Assembly: GCA_041653935.1 (NCBI GenBank)
Contig: JBAZEO010000003.1
Location: forward strand, 1 to 64,000
DNA: 64,000 nt
Direction of reading: 5' to 3'
Origin: JAYEHL01 sp041653935
GTDB lineage: Bacteria; Chloroflexota; Dehalococcoidia; E44-bin15
A model generated the notes under the pieces. The model ran no database searches, had not been told where the DNA came from, and saw only the letters and a program-made list of their open reading frames with translations. The translations under genes were made by a program, and so were the position numbers. Below, piece by piece: positions 14,259 through 21,525 of the stretch. Each line of letters starts with the position of its first letter. The first letter of the stretch is position 1.

Positions 14259-14468
14259 CTAGGGAAGAATACCGCCAAACTTGCTGAAAGTAAAGAACAG
14301 CCGGATTCTCCCATCGAAAGATTCATCTTCATCTTTGATGTTGAACTCTGCCCTGGCCGCTCTTTCTCCTGGCCAGGGCTTGGGATAGCGGGATCGCTGA
14401 TATGTATTGGCAGCCTCTATCTTACGATCTACTGCCTCTCGATACCTTTGCTCTTTGGTCTTGGGCAT
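14259..14468 (-). CDS. Small hypothetical protein
   Basis: 69 residues from ATG 14468, which follows GGAAGGATGAA and lies one base past the upstream stop. Basic helical N-terminus (KTKEQRYREAVDRKIEAA). The stop is 7 bases ahead of tRNA-Lys. Unknown. Confidence 0.7.
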   Translation of the reverse strand: MPKTKEQRYREAVDRKIEAANTYQRSRYPKPWPGERAARAEFNIKDEDESFDGRIRLFFTFSKFGGILP

Positions 14469-14469
14469 T

Positions 14470-15384
14470 TCATCCTTCCTGTGCCACACGGACACCTTGT
14501 ATGGCCTCAGCGGCTGCTTGCCAATCAGTGAGATCAAGCTTGCCTATCTTCTCGAGACGACAGAAGAGCGAGTAGACTTCGATTACCATGCCATCCAATG
14601 CCAGGCACCGCAGAAACCGGTCTTCATCGCTGAGAAAAACCAGGACTTTATGGGGGTTGCCGTCGCCGGCATGGTGGTTGATTACGATGTCGCCGAACTT
14701 GAGGCGGTCCTTCATGCCTTTGGCGCCTCCGTTTTGCATGCGATCGTACTGCTCGATGGTCCATAAGATGGCATAGCAGCACCAGATGAAGTGCCAGGTG
14801 TACTCGGTGAGGCCGACTTCGAAGAAGTCCTGAAAGTCGTAGCGCTCAGCGTCATCTTCGGTTTCAGCGCTGAACTGTGCGGCTGCCGATCGCAAGGAAT
14901 GTTCGTATTCCATATGAGGGGAGAGAAATTCCAACGCCTGCTCTCGGATAACGTCAGGCCATTCCGTCATCCAGTCTGCAAGAGCTCGCTTGGCTGTTTC
15001 AGGGGAATACTCCCGTATTCCTTCCCTTCTGTCCACGGCCTGGCATTTTTCCGCCCAGTAGCCGAACGAAATCATCCAGGGTTCCTTGCCGGTTCTGAAG
15101 AACTCGAACATGTCATTCACCCTGGAGAACAGAAAAGCACCCATGTCGCCGGTCACAGCCAGGTAACCAGGCCATGTGGTGATCTCAAAGCTGTGTATAC
15201 TGGTGCCGGGCTTTGCGCATACCAAGTGCCTGAAGACTCCTTGATCCAGCTCCACTGTCACCTCGTGGTCTTTGACGTCCTGCACGAACGCCTCATAGAC
15301 CTCCTTGTAATCCATTTTGCTTTGCCTTCCTTGGGCTTCGGGAGGCAGATTGCCTTCAATCGTATTCGGCAGAGAATACTTCAC
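14470..15384 (-). CDS. Conserved phage hypothetical protein
   Basis: 304 residues. The segment VELDQGVFRHLVCAKPGTSIHSFEITTWPGYLAVTGDMG..FSRVNDMFEFFR is a pattern I recognise from many tailed-phage genomes, where it is annotated only as hypothetical. The C-terminal about 80 residues (FGDIVINHHAGDGNPHKVLVFLSD) look like an added barrel domain. ATG 15384; a later Met (about residue 24) is possible. Function unknown. Confidence 0.75.
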   Translation of the reverse strand: MKYSLPNTIEGNLPPEAQGRQSKMDYKEVYEAFVQDVKDHEVTVELDQGVFRHLVCAKPGTSIHSFEITTWPGYLAVTGDMGAFLFSRVNDMFEFFRTGKEPWMISFGYWAEKCQAVDRREGIREYSPETAKRALADWMTEWPDVIREQALEFLSPHMEYEHSLRSAAAQFSAETEDDAERYDFQDFFEVGLTEYTWHFIWCCYAILWTIEQYDRMQNGGAKGMKDRLKFGDIVINHHAGDGNPHKVLVFLSDEDRFLRCLALDGMVIEVYSLFCRLEKIGKLDLTDWQAAAEAIQGVRVAQEG

Positions 15385-15387
15385 GAT

Positions 15388-15801
15388 TTATCCTTTCTTG
15401 AAGGTGTACCCTTCGACCTTTAAGACTGGGTTTGTGCTTTGGTGCCTGAGCACAAAGCGCTTGGTACGATCGATCTGCTCTGAATGGATGTCGAACCATA
15501 AAGCCCTATGCAACTTGGATGCTATTGAGCGCAGGTCGTCTCCCTGCAGATCTCCCTCGATTCGGTACTCCATTGCTATGGCAATGAAGAGAGTCGGTTC
15601 CTGGGGTTGTTCTTCTGAAGGCTCGATCTCGGGATCGTTTGCATTCCTGTTCTTGAGGGCTTTGTCGATGGCGGCGTTGTTGTAGTGTTCCGATAGATAC
15701 TCCCAGACTCCTGGGATCCTGGCAACTGCGGCCATTCCGTCTTCGGTTGCCAGGTCTAACACAGCCTGATCGAACTCGGCGTCAGTGATCTGCTTTCCCA
15801 C
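15388..15801 (-). CDS. Hypothetical protein
   Basis: 137 residues. The N-terminal ITDAEFDQAVLDLATEDGMAAVARIPGVWEYLSEHYNN is a motif seen in several phage proteins of unknown role. A proline/glutamate linker separates it from a beta-rich half (LFIAIAMEYRIEG). Overlaps the upstream gene by 20 bases. Confidence 0.75.
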   Translation of the reverse strand: MGKQITDAEFDQAVLDLATEDGMAAVARIPGVWEYLSEHYNNAAIDKALKNRNANDPEIEPSEEQPQEPTLFIAIAMEYRIEGDLQGDDLRSIASKLHRALWFDIHSEQIDRTKRFVLRHQSTNPVLKVEGYTFKKG

Positions 15802-16267
15802 GATCTTTCCCTTCTGCCAACATCAACATGAATGTCGGTTCTTCACCGCGGTTTAGCTTCGGAAGCTCTTCAGCACTCCACTGGGCCATGGTGCGGCCAG
15901 TTGGAAGCATAAGGTCTCCCAGAAACTCTTTCTCAATTGACGAGCCTATGGAGCACATCTCCATCTTTGCTTTCACCGAAATGAGAAGCACCCTGGCTCG
16001 GCGCCGGTATTCGTCCTCGTACGCTTTCTTGATGCCATCAGAGGTCCTCCTCTGCCTGGTTGCCGGCAGTTCGAAGTTTCCTTCGTCTGGAGGGATGACG
16101 CTCATCTTGTAGCTGTACCCACCGTGGGCGAACATGATCTGGTGGACTCCACGTTCAACGGCAAAGGCGTACGAAGAACATCCGTGCGCCTTCAGCACTG
16201 ACAAGATCTCAGCCATGGTTCGCTCAATGGGTACGGAAGTACCTTCAGCGTACTTTTTCTGCGTCAT
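15782..16267 (-). CDS. Hypothetical protein
   Basis: 161 residues from ATG 16267. Residues about 40-75 (VERGVHQIMFAHGG..YKMSVIPPDEGNFELPATRQRRTS) and RRRARVLLISVKAKMEM.. match a phage family with an R-R-W/R-R-LxxxIKAKLE pattern. I recall it as common but uncharacterised. Overlaps both neighbours. Confidence 0.7.
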   Translation of the reverse strand: MTQKKYAEGTSVPIERTMAEILSVLKAHGCSSYAFAVERGVHQIMFAHGGYSYKMSVIPPDEGNFELPATRQRRTSDGIKKAYEDEYRRRARVLLISVKAKMEMCSIGSSIEKEFLGDLMLPTGRTMAQWSAEELPKLNRGEEPTFMLMLAEGKDRGKADH

Positions 16268-16703
16268 GCCGTTCCTCCATAATCTCATCGAAGGCCTTCA
16301 GGCCTTCTTTCGTCAGCCGGTAGAAGGGATCAGGAACGAAGGACTTCTTGCCTACGCACTCCATGAGCCCTTTCTCGACCAAAGCCAACAGCTCGGGGTT
16401 GTCTCCGCAGTAAAGCCCCTGTGCAGCCCTGGTGGCAGTATGGACGATGATTTCCTTTTCCTCGGCGGTAAGAGCTGTCCTTTCCGGAGCAAGAACCATC
16501 ATCTCAGGAAAATAGACTCGCTCAGCCGGTCCATCGCAATCAATCCTTCGAAATTTGGTGATCTCCTCGCTGAGCTCAGGATCCAGGCCTCTGATGTGGT
16601 TGTTCAAAGCCGTGTAGGCTTCTCCGGAGAGGTCGTCATTTCCAGCCATGAGAAGGTTGACGAGATCAACCAGCTTGGCCCTTTGCTCTGTCCAGTTAAG
16701 CAT
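16245..16703 (-). CDS. Hypothetical protein
   Basis: 152 residues. The N-terminus resembles that of the 40240 gene (E/Q-R-x-KLVDLVN, then AYTALNNHIRGLDPEL), so the two may be diverged paralogues. A winged-helix-like C-terminus (ELLALVEKGLMECVG..YRLTKEGLKAFDEIM) has the look of a transcription-factor wing. Unproven. Confidence 0.7.
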   Translation of the reverse strand: MLNWTEQRAKLVDLVNLLMAGNDDLSGEAYTALNNHIRGLDPELSEEITKFRRIDCDGPAERVYFPEMMVLAPERTALTAEEKEIIVHTATRAAQGLYCGDNPELLALVEKGLMECVGKKSFVPDPFYRLTKEGLKAFDEIMEERHDAEKVR

Positions 16704-18114
16704 AGCTTCCTTTCATCGGCCTTTGATCCCAGACCCTTCCATCTAGAAGAGGCATGCTTCGGACTATTCCGTCGTCTCCAGGCCCCTGCTTGTAGAACAG
16801 CGGGACGTTGGCAGAAACGCACTGCTCCTTGACTGACCGCGCCCATTCGATCTTCATGGGCCTTGCACCCGGGCCGGATTCGCAGCCCATGACCACAAAT
16901 GTTATGGAGTTTGGCCGCGTTTGCTCCGCCGTTGAGTGTAGTCCCCCGTCGGACCTCCTTGCATCTGGCGACTTTCGCCTCTCATAATCTTCGACAGTGT
17001 TTGATAAGTCACACCGTACATTTCTGACAGATCCTTCAGTGACTTCGTTCCTGATTTGTATATCGCTCTTGCCGCTTCTACTTGAGCATCGGTCAGTTTC
17101 GATGCATGATTTGTCTGCCCCCATTGATTGGCGGTGCGCCCCTTCTTCAATATCCGGACAGCATGCGTTATGTTCTCCGAGAGCGTAAGGATTTCGAGGT
17201 TTTCCGGCCTGTTGTCCTGCTTCATCCCATTGATGTGGTTGACCGTCATCCCTTCTGGGATGTTTCCGTTGTAATGAAGCCATACAAGCCTGTGAGCCAA
17301 GCAGTGAACTCTCTTCGCTTCGGTCATCCAGCGAACCTGAAGATATTGTCCGGAGTCGTGTTCTGCCCTGTGCCTTGGAATCTTCTTCAGCGTCAATCGT
17401 TTGTTCCATCGATTGCCTCGAAGCTCCGCGACTTTCCATATCGTCCCGTCTGCTTCTATCTGGAGAAGACCCAGTTTCACTGCTTGGTAGACTTCTACTT
17501 CTCGATTGAGTGCTTTCATACATTGGATAATACCCAATGTATTTTTGCAAGTCAACACTTGATAAACAAGGTTCAAGGCTGACCACCCGGCAGGCTGCGG
17601 GTGTCTGGAGCAGAAGCGGGATGCGCTTGTCGGCAGTTGCCTGATCCTCGATGGAGACGCCCACGATTACATTGGGGAGGGGCCACGGCACTTCTTCCCT
17701 AAGACATGACGCGAGCCTCATTGCCGAGTGCATCCATTCATCCAGAAGCATCTGCGCCCTCGAAGACCTCTTTGTCAACACGATAAACGTGTGTTGGGGC
17801 GCGTTCAGCATGGCAAGCCATACCCGCAGAATGAAGTCACTTGAAACGTTACTATGAAACAAGTCGCCCATGAACTGTACGCCGATGACAGCCGGTTTCC
17901 GTATCCGCATCGGAGCGGTCAACTCGTCCATTAGCATCAGGGGTGTTCCCCCGCCATACGCCTGTCTACGTTCATCGCTCAGGATCGGGTTCGCTGCAAG
18001 CCTGTCCGCCATGCTCAAGTGCCAGCAACGACGGCAGCCCTCCGAAACCCGACTGCACCGCATTGCGATCGGGTTCCAGGTGTGCGTCAAATACTCAATG
18101 CGGGTCGGCTGCAT
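16696..18114 (-). CDS. DUF5131 (phage Gp37/Gp68-like) protein interrupted by an HNH insertion
   Basis: The N-terminal half (IEYLTHTWNPIAMRCSRVSEGCRRC.., IGVQFMGDLFH, FIVLTKR, VVSLEPCLSSVDL) and the C-terminal NSITFVVMGCESGPGARPMKIEWARSVKEQC are classic DUF5131, with the CxxxxxGCxxC metal cluster. About 630 bases (roughly 16912-17545) separate them and encode an HNH nuclease in another frame. The DUF5131 frame stays open across the insert (472 codons total), so a read-through product is possible, but splicing would restore the normal protein. ATG 18114 with GGAAGAGA. Confidence 0.75.
   Translation of the reverse strand: MQPTRIEYLTHTWNPIAMRCSRVSEGCRRCWHLSMADRLAANPILSDERRQAYGGGTPLMLMDELTAPMRIRKPAVIGVQFMGDLFHSNVSSDFILRVWLAMLNAPQHTFIVLTKRSSRAQMLLDEWMHSAMRLASCLREEVPWPLPNVIVGVSIEDQATADKRIPLLLQTPAACRVVSLEPCLSSVDLQKYIGYYPMYESTQSRSRSLPSSETGSSPDRSRRDDMESRGASRQSMEQTIDAEEDSKAQGRTRLRTISSGSLDDRSEESSLLGSQACMASLQRKHPRRDDGQPHQWDEAGQQAGKPRNPYALGEHNACCPDIEEGAHRQSMGADKSCIETDRCSSRSGKSDIQIRNEVTEGSVRNVRCDLSNTVEDYERRKSPDARRSDGGLHSTAEQTRPNSITFVVMGCESGPGARPMKIEWARSVKEQCVSANVPLFYKQGPGDDGIVRSMPLLDGRVWDQRPMKGSYA
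16902..17519 (-). CDS. HNH homing endonuclease inside DUF5131 gene
   Basis: 205 residues. A beta-rich NUMOD4-like start is followed by the HNH core (HRLVWLHYNGNIPEG.., VNHINGMKQDNRPENLEIL) and a NUMOD-type helix-turn-helix (SKLTDAQVEAARAIYKSG..LSEMYGVTYQTLSKIM) that probably contacts target DNA. The ATG at 17519 lies in an inverted repeat. The stop falls about 10 bases inside the downstream DUF5131 exon. Typical of intron-borne or free-standing homing nucleases. Confidence 0.85.
   Translation of the reverse strand: MKALNREVEVYQAVKLGLLQIEADGTIWKVAELRGNRWNKRLTLKKIPRHRAEHDSGQYLQVRWMTEAKRVHCLAHRLVWLHYNGNIPEGMTVNHINGMKQDNRPENLEILTLSENITHAVRILKKGRTANQWGQTNHASKLTDAQVEAARAIYKSGTKSLKDLSEMYGVTYQTLSKIMRGESRQMQGGPTGDYTQRRSKRGQTP
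17518..17542 (-). promoter_or_regulatory. Inverted repeat over the HNH start codon
   Basis: ATACATTGG and CCAATGTAT form a 9-bp perfect stem with a 7-base loop exactly at the 5' border of the insertion. The distal arm overlaps the ATG of the HNH gene. It could hide the start codon in read-through transcripts, a known trick of homing-endonuclease genes, or belong to intron folding. Confidence 0.55.
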
Positions 18115-18274
18115 TCTCTTCCACCCTCTCCCACTCAGACTCCATGATTGTGTATCCACAAGCCTCGCAGTGATGGATGTACGTCGGCCATGGACAGGAA
18201 TGCTGTACTTCTGCGTCCTGCTCTTTACCGCACTCAGGACAGCGGATGCGTTCGCAATGGCATTCTTCGCTCAC
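18095..18274 (-). CDS. Small zinc-ribbon protein
   Basis: 59 residues from GTG 18274 (GTGA overlap, GGAGGAAGG site). CPECGKEQDAEVQHSCPWPTY..CEACGYTI is a zinc ribbon with a conserved-looking WPTYI..C..CGY pattern known from phage mini-proteins. Overlaps the DUF5131 start. Confidence 0.75.
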   Translation of the reverse strand: MSEECHCERIRCPECGKEQDAEVQHSCPWPTYIHHCEACGYTIMESEWERVEENAADPH

Positions 18275-19203
18275 GCCTTCCTCCACTCACCTTTGTTGGT
18301 ATCGAATTCGTAGCCTTGAGGAACCAATGTCTCCTTCGCTTCTTCATGGCTTTTGTACTTTTGGAACGACCTTTTGCCGTCGACTATGATGCATTCGGTC
18401 ACGTAGGAAGGATTCTTCTCGGATATGTATGATTGTTTGATAACATCCTTCCATCGCCCTTGGTAAAGCCAGGTAGCTGGATTGGGGATAAATTCTTTTC
18501 CATCCGAGCGAAGAAAGTGTTTTGCCGCGACCTGAGCTTTTATAGCCTCGAGGATCACTGACGCTGCAGCTCCGTTCTTTTTCGCAGCAAGATATTTTCG
18601 GTACGCATCATCCTTCCCTCTGGAGATAGGGTAGACTTTCCAGAACTCCACGAAGTCGGAGTCGTATTCGTCGTCCTTCTTCCTGGGGGATCGCTGAGTC
18701 TTCCCGGTGGCCGGTTCCGGTTTCTTCTCACCCAGTTCAATCGAGAGGGAGAAATCCGGTATTACTTCTTCAATTTCTTTAACTTCTTCAACTTCTTTAG
18801 TGTGTCCGTCTGTTGTACTGTTTGCTGTACTGTCTGTTGTACTGTTTGCTGTACCGTCCGCTGTACCGTTACCTTGGTATGCGCTCCAGTTAAGTATTGA
18901 TACTACAGTACATACGTTTGTTTTTTGCTGTACCGTTTGCTGTACCGTTTTTGACTCTAAATAAGACAAAAACCTTCGTACTTTTCCGCGAGACCACTTC
19001 CAGCGACTGGCAAGAAAATCCTCTCCTGCCAAGACGTCTCCTGGTTTCAGGTGTACAGCAATCCCGCGCACAAAGACTGTTGTATCCTTGTAGGCGGCCA
19101 GAATCAGGAGGTCTGTCCACGCCTGCCAGTGGGTAAAAGGATCTGCGAAGTAAAGCTCGTTTTCCTGGCTAGATCGCCAGTACTTGATATATCCAATGGC
19201 CAT
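18271..19203 (-). CDS. Phage replication initiator-like protein
   Basis: 310 residues. The N-terminus (residues about 1-90: GYIKYWRSSQENELYF.., LKPGDVLAGEDFLASRWKWSRGKVRRFLSYLE) is a winged-helix replisome-organiser domain. The C-terminus (FWKVYPISRGKDDAYRKYL, FIPNPATWLYQGRWKD) is the usual tail of phage DnaT/O-like replication proteins. Between them a low-complexity linker is encoded by 12-bp repeats, probably origin iterons as in lambda O. It likely binds the origin and loads the helicase; partner genes are not visible here. Confidence 0.8.
   Translation of the reverse strand: MAIGYIKYWRSSQENELYFADPFTHWQAWTDLLILAAYKDTTVFVRGIAVHLKPGDVLAGEDFLASRWKWSRGKVRRFLSYLESKTVQQTVQQKTNVCTVVSILNWSAYQGNGTADGTANSTTDSTANSTTDGHTKEVEEVKEIEEVIPDFSLSIELGEKKPEPATGKTQRSPRKKDDEYDSDFVEFWKVYPISRGKDDAYRKYLAAKKNGAAASVILEAIKAQVAAKHFLRSDGKEFIPNPATWLYQGRWKDVIKQSYISEKNPSYVTECIIVDGKRSFQKYKSHEEAKETLVPQGYEFDTNKGEWRKA
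18810..18948 (-). repeat. 12-bp iterons, candidate replication origin
   Basis: Seven tandem units of ACRGTACARCRR: five at 18810-18869 and two at 18925-18948. The blocks are read in different frames (TVQQ in one, NGTA/DSTA in the other), so the conserved object is the DNA, not the peptide. Purine-rich AAGAAGTTG repeats follow on the minus strand (18766-18798), a possible unwinding element. Confidence 0.65.
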
Positions 19204-19205
19204 GG

Positions 19206-19406
19206 TTAATCACCAGAGTCACTGGCGCCGTCAACCTTCCCGGCATCGCGCACTGCATAGTAAAGGTATTTCTTGATCGAATCCTTTATCATGCGGAGAG
19301 CAGCCGGAGGGATGCTTTTGTCAAGGCACTCAATTTCTTCCATGCACTTGGCAACGTGCCTCGACCTGATACTGTCTAATTCAGGGGGGAGCTTGGGACG
19401 GTCCAT
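19206..19406 (-). CDS. Small hypothetical protein
   Basis: 66 residues, helical (RHVAKCMEEIECL.., LRMIKDSIKKYLYYAV). Two bases before the replication gene, with a GAAAGGA site upstream. Might be a replication accessory by position only. Confidence 0.65.
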   Translation of the reverse strand: MDRPKLPPELDSIRSRHVAKCMEEIECLDKSIPPAALRMIKDSIKKYLYYAVRDAGKVDGASDSGD

Positions 19407-19453
19407 AGTTGGGATCCTTTCAGCAGGTCAGATATCAGTTCTTCAGTGAACGC

Positions 19454-19483
19454 GGGGAGTATGGGAGGGGGCAGGGGGGTGCG
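19454..19483 (+). other. G-quadruplex-forming tract
   Basis: GGGG, GGG, GGGGG and GGGGGG runs separated by 5, 1 and 2 bases on the plus strand, in the 185-base gap between two genes. The gap otherwise holds only the hairpin at 19563-19584 and a ribosome site. Confidence 0.45.
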
Positions 19484-19555
19484 TCAAGGGGCCCCAAGAT
19501 ATTGTTTTCGGGTTTATTGATGGACAACAGAAAAGAAAAAAGGGGATGTTAAATA

Positions 19556-19584
19556 TGCAAGAGGGCAGGTTGTTATGCCTGCCC
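19556..19584 (-). terminator. Probable terminator
   Basis: GGGCAGG/CCTGCCC hairpin 8 bases after the stop of the exported-protein gene. The following T-run is weak, so termination may be partial. Confidence 0.55.
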
Positions 19585-19591
19585 TACATGC

Positions 19592-20134
19592 CTAGAACGC
19601 GGCCTTGATGGAGGCCCAGGTGGAGGGGGAGAGGTCTTGAGACTCTGGGATTGGGAAGACCATGAAGATATGGGTGTAGTTGGTGGACTGATTCACGAAC
19701 CTAAACCTCAGGGTGTCGTCATCAATCAGTCTCCAGCTCACGGAGACAGGCCAGTAAGTAAGGGAAATGCTGTCGAACCAGTCTTCGGTGGGGACGGTCG
19801 GAACGGTGATCTCGTCTACCGGAAACCACTGGTTGATGGTGTAGAGCGGCCAACTTCCTTCAGCCAGCCGCACAGAGTAGGTTACACCCTTATCAAACCA
19901 AAGGTCATCATCGTAACCGGTCTCCAATGGGTAGTTAAACTCAAACGCTCCCCCAGGAAGAGGTTGTCCATTGAGGTTACAGAGGCTGGAGTCGTCGCTT
20001 ATCTCGAAAGACGACTCGCCCCATACCCCTTCGCCCCAAGCGTCAAGGTTATCATTGCCGACCATGAATACCTGATGAGTAGGATATGCTACCGCCATAA
20101 CAGCCATCACCATCATCACGATGAGAGCTTTCAT
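19592..20134 (-). CDS. Exported protein of unknown function
   Basis: 180 residues from ATG 20134 (GGAGGT 6 bases upstream; the ATG at 20140 is too close to it). A signal peptide MKALIVMMVMAVMAVAYP is likely cut after VAYP or AVA. The mature part is beta-rich and aromatic (WFPVDEITVPTVPTEDWFD, VSVSWRLIDDD). Transcribed alone from the 20163 promoter, with a hairpin after its stop. Perhaps a periplasmic or surface host-interaction protein. Confidence 0.75.
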   Translation of the reverse strand: MKALIVMMVMAVMAVAYPTHQVFMVGNDNLDAWGEGVWGESSFEISDDSSLCNLNGQPLPGGAFEFNYPLETGYDDDLWFDKGVTYSVRLAEGSWPLYTINQWFPVDEITVPTVPTEDWFDSISLTYWPVSVSWRLIDDDTLRFRFVNQSTNYTHIFMVFPIPESQDLSPSTWASIKAAF

Positions 20135-20162
20135 TGTCATACCTCCTTCAAAAGGGTTGTTT

Positions 20163-20180
20163 TCTCTCACTATATTTATA
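20163..20180 (-). promoter_or_regulatory. TATAAATATA promoter, copy 2
   Basis: TATAAATATAGTGAGAGA on the minus strand, one base different from the copy at 9277-9294 and 29 bases upstream of the exported-protein start. Both copies drive single-gene units encoding envelope-directed products, suggesting a shared expression class. Confidence 0.6.
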
Positions 20181-20235
20181 TCGCAGATATGAAGTATTTA
20201 CGCTATTCATAAAGAATAAGATAATCAATGATCGT

Positions 20236-20265
20236 CAAAGAAGAAGCCCCCTCCGAAGAGGGGGC
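20236..20265 (-). terminator. Rho-independent terminator
   Basis: GCCCCCTC-TTCG-GAGGGGGC hairpin followed by TTCTTCTTTG on the minus strand, 18 bases after the Ltp-like gene. Confidence 0.9.
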
Positions 20266-20282
20266 CCATTCTTGAGCAGGGA

Positions 20283-20672
20283 TTAGTACCCCACTGCTCC
20301 GACGCCGTACACAGCCTGGCTGTGAGTGAAGCCGTCGTACTCGAGCTGCTCGATCAATCCTGACCGAGAGAAACTCATGATGTCCAGGTAGCGTGCGGCC
20401 TTTTTGGCGGCCTGTTCATTCCAGTCGGCGCCGCAGTTGTTGACGGCATAGAGGGCCTCGCTGTTGGAGTACCCGTCGTACTCAAGCTGCTCCAGCAGGC
20501 CGGTCCTGGAGAAAGCCATGATGCTCAGGTAGCGTTCGGCTTTGTTCAGGGCATTCCGTTCGCCCATGGTCACGCTGGATATGACATTGGAAGACGTCGT
20601 CTCGGGGCCGTAGGCCACTCCGCTGCCGAAAACCATGGAGGCCATCAGCACTATCAGGATCAGGTATTTCAT
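20283..20672 (-). CDS. Ltp-family superinfection-exclusion-like protein
   Basis: 129 residues from ATG 20672 (GAAGGAGAGAG). A signal peptide (MKYLILIVLMASMVFGSGVA) is followed by two copies of the Ltp helix repeat: ALNKAERYLSIMAFSRTGLL..EYDGYSNSEALYAV, then AAKKAARYLDIMSFSRSGLI..YDGFTHSQAVYGV. The family (PF07553) includes Ltp of phage TP-J34, a surface lipoprotein that blocks DNA injection by competing phages. No lipobox cysteine is seen, so this copy is probably a secreted or periplasmic soluble form. Confidence 0.88.
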   Translation of the reverse strand: MKYLILIVLMASMVFGSGVAYGPETTSSNVISSVTMGERNALNKAERYLSIMAFSRTGLLEQLEYDGYSNSEALYAVNNCGADWNEQAAKKAARYLDIMSFSRSGLIEQLEYDGFTHSQAVYGVGAVGY

Positions 20673-20737
20673 TCTCTCTCCTTCTGGGTAAAATGGCACT
20701 ATTGCCATGCTGCTTGGATCGTTATCTCAATGGAAAC

Positions 20738-21139
20738 TCACAACTCAATAAGCTCAGACCTGGCAATCCCCGATTCATCGTCGGTGATGTCGGAGCGCAG
20801 CATACTGAGCTCATCTTCGTTCTGCTTTGCCCATTCCAGGACGTGGGGAGGGAAGAGCGGTTCATCCCCTGGCATAATGTCAGGCTCGCAGGTCAGGAAA
20901 CACAGGAAATCATCGAAGGCATGAACGATATCGCCATGCGCTGTGTTGAGGTCCTCGTTGATGTAAACGAAGTCAGGAGTGAATATCTCAAATCCCCAGT
21001 CCTGGCTGGCGATGTGACATTTTTCTCCGCCGCGGTTTTCTCCTGCCTTTGCGCTTAACAAGGATATCCAGGAGTGATCTCCTATCCTGAGACCGGCGCA
21101 AAGACTGGGAGTAATCTTGAAGGGGGGATGGAGGATCAT
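20738..21139 (-). CDS. Hypothetical protein
   Basis: 133 residues from ATG 21139, which overlaps the upstream stop. Contains CAGLRIGDHSWISLLSAK and an acidic EPDIMPGDEPLFPPHVLEWAK. No family recognised. Confidence 0.7.
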   Translation of the reverse strand: MILHPPFKITPSLCAGLRIGDHSWISLLSAKAGENRGGEKCHIASQDWGFEIFTPDFVYINEDLNTAHGDIVHAFDDFLCFLTCEPDIMPGDEPLFPPHVLEWAKQNEDELSMLRSDITDDESGIARSELIEL

Positions 21140-21510
21140 AACGCTACATCTGCGTTGACGTCTGCCTTGAGCACGATGGGTTCTCCGATAATGGGGTAGA
21201 CCGACTTGTATGATTCTCTCAGCATCTTCAAGAGATTGACCAAGAACAGGACTTCTCCTTCTTCTTTGATCAACCCCGCTGCCGTAGCTATCCACGTCTC
21301 GTCCGATATGATCGTAGGAAAGGGAGTAACGCCGGCGAAGATGGGGTTGTGGAGAACTCCCATGATGTCAGAACCGGACAGTGTTGCGGCATCCAAAGCA
21401 ACCAAAGTAACCGTTGGCTCGGGAAGAGGAGATATCGTCTCCTCCTCGCCAACAACGGCTTCCATGGCTTCTTTGAGCATCTTCTTGAACTCTTCCATAT
21501 CGAATGACAC
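21136..21510 (-). CDS. Hypothetical protein
   Basis: 124 residues. An amphipathic N-terminal helix (MEEFKKMLKEAMEAVVG), then a hydrophobic alpha/beta body. AAGAGAGG-type site before ATG. Not recognised. Confidence 0.7.
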   Translation of the reverse strand: MSFDMEEFKKMLKEAMEAVVGEEETISPLPEPTVTLVALDAATLSGSDIMGVLHNPIFAGVTPFPTIISDETWIATAAGLIKEEGEVLFLVNLLKMLRESYKSVYPIIGEPIVLKADVNADVAL

Positions 21511-21525
21511 AGACAGACCTCTCTT

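Noticed and set aside
16912..17545. Inteins in the DUF5131 gene
   Set aside because: The insert in the DUF5131 frame lacks Hint motifs; it is the shadow of an HNH gene.
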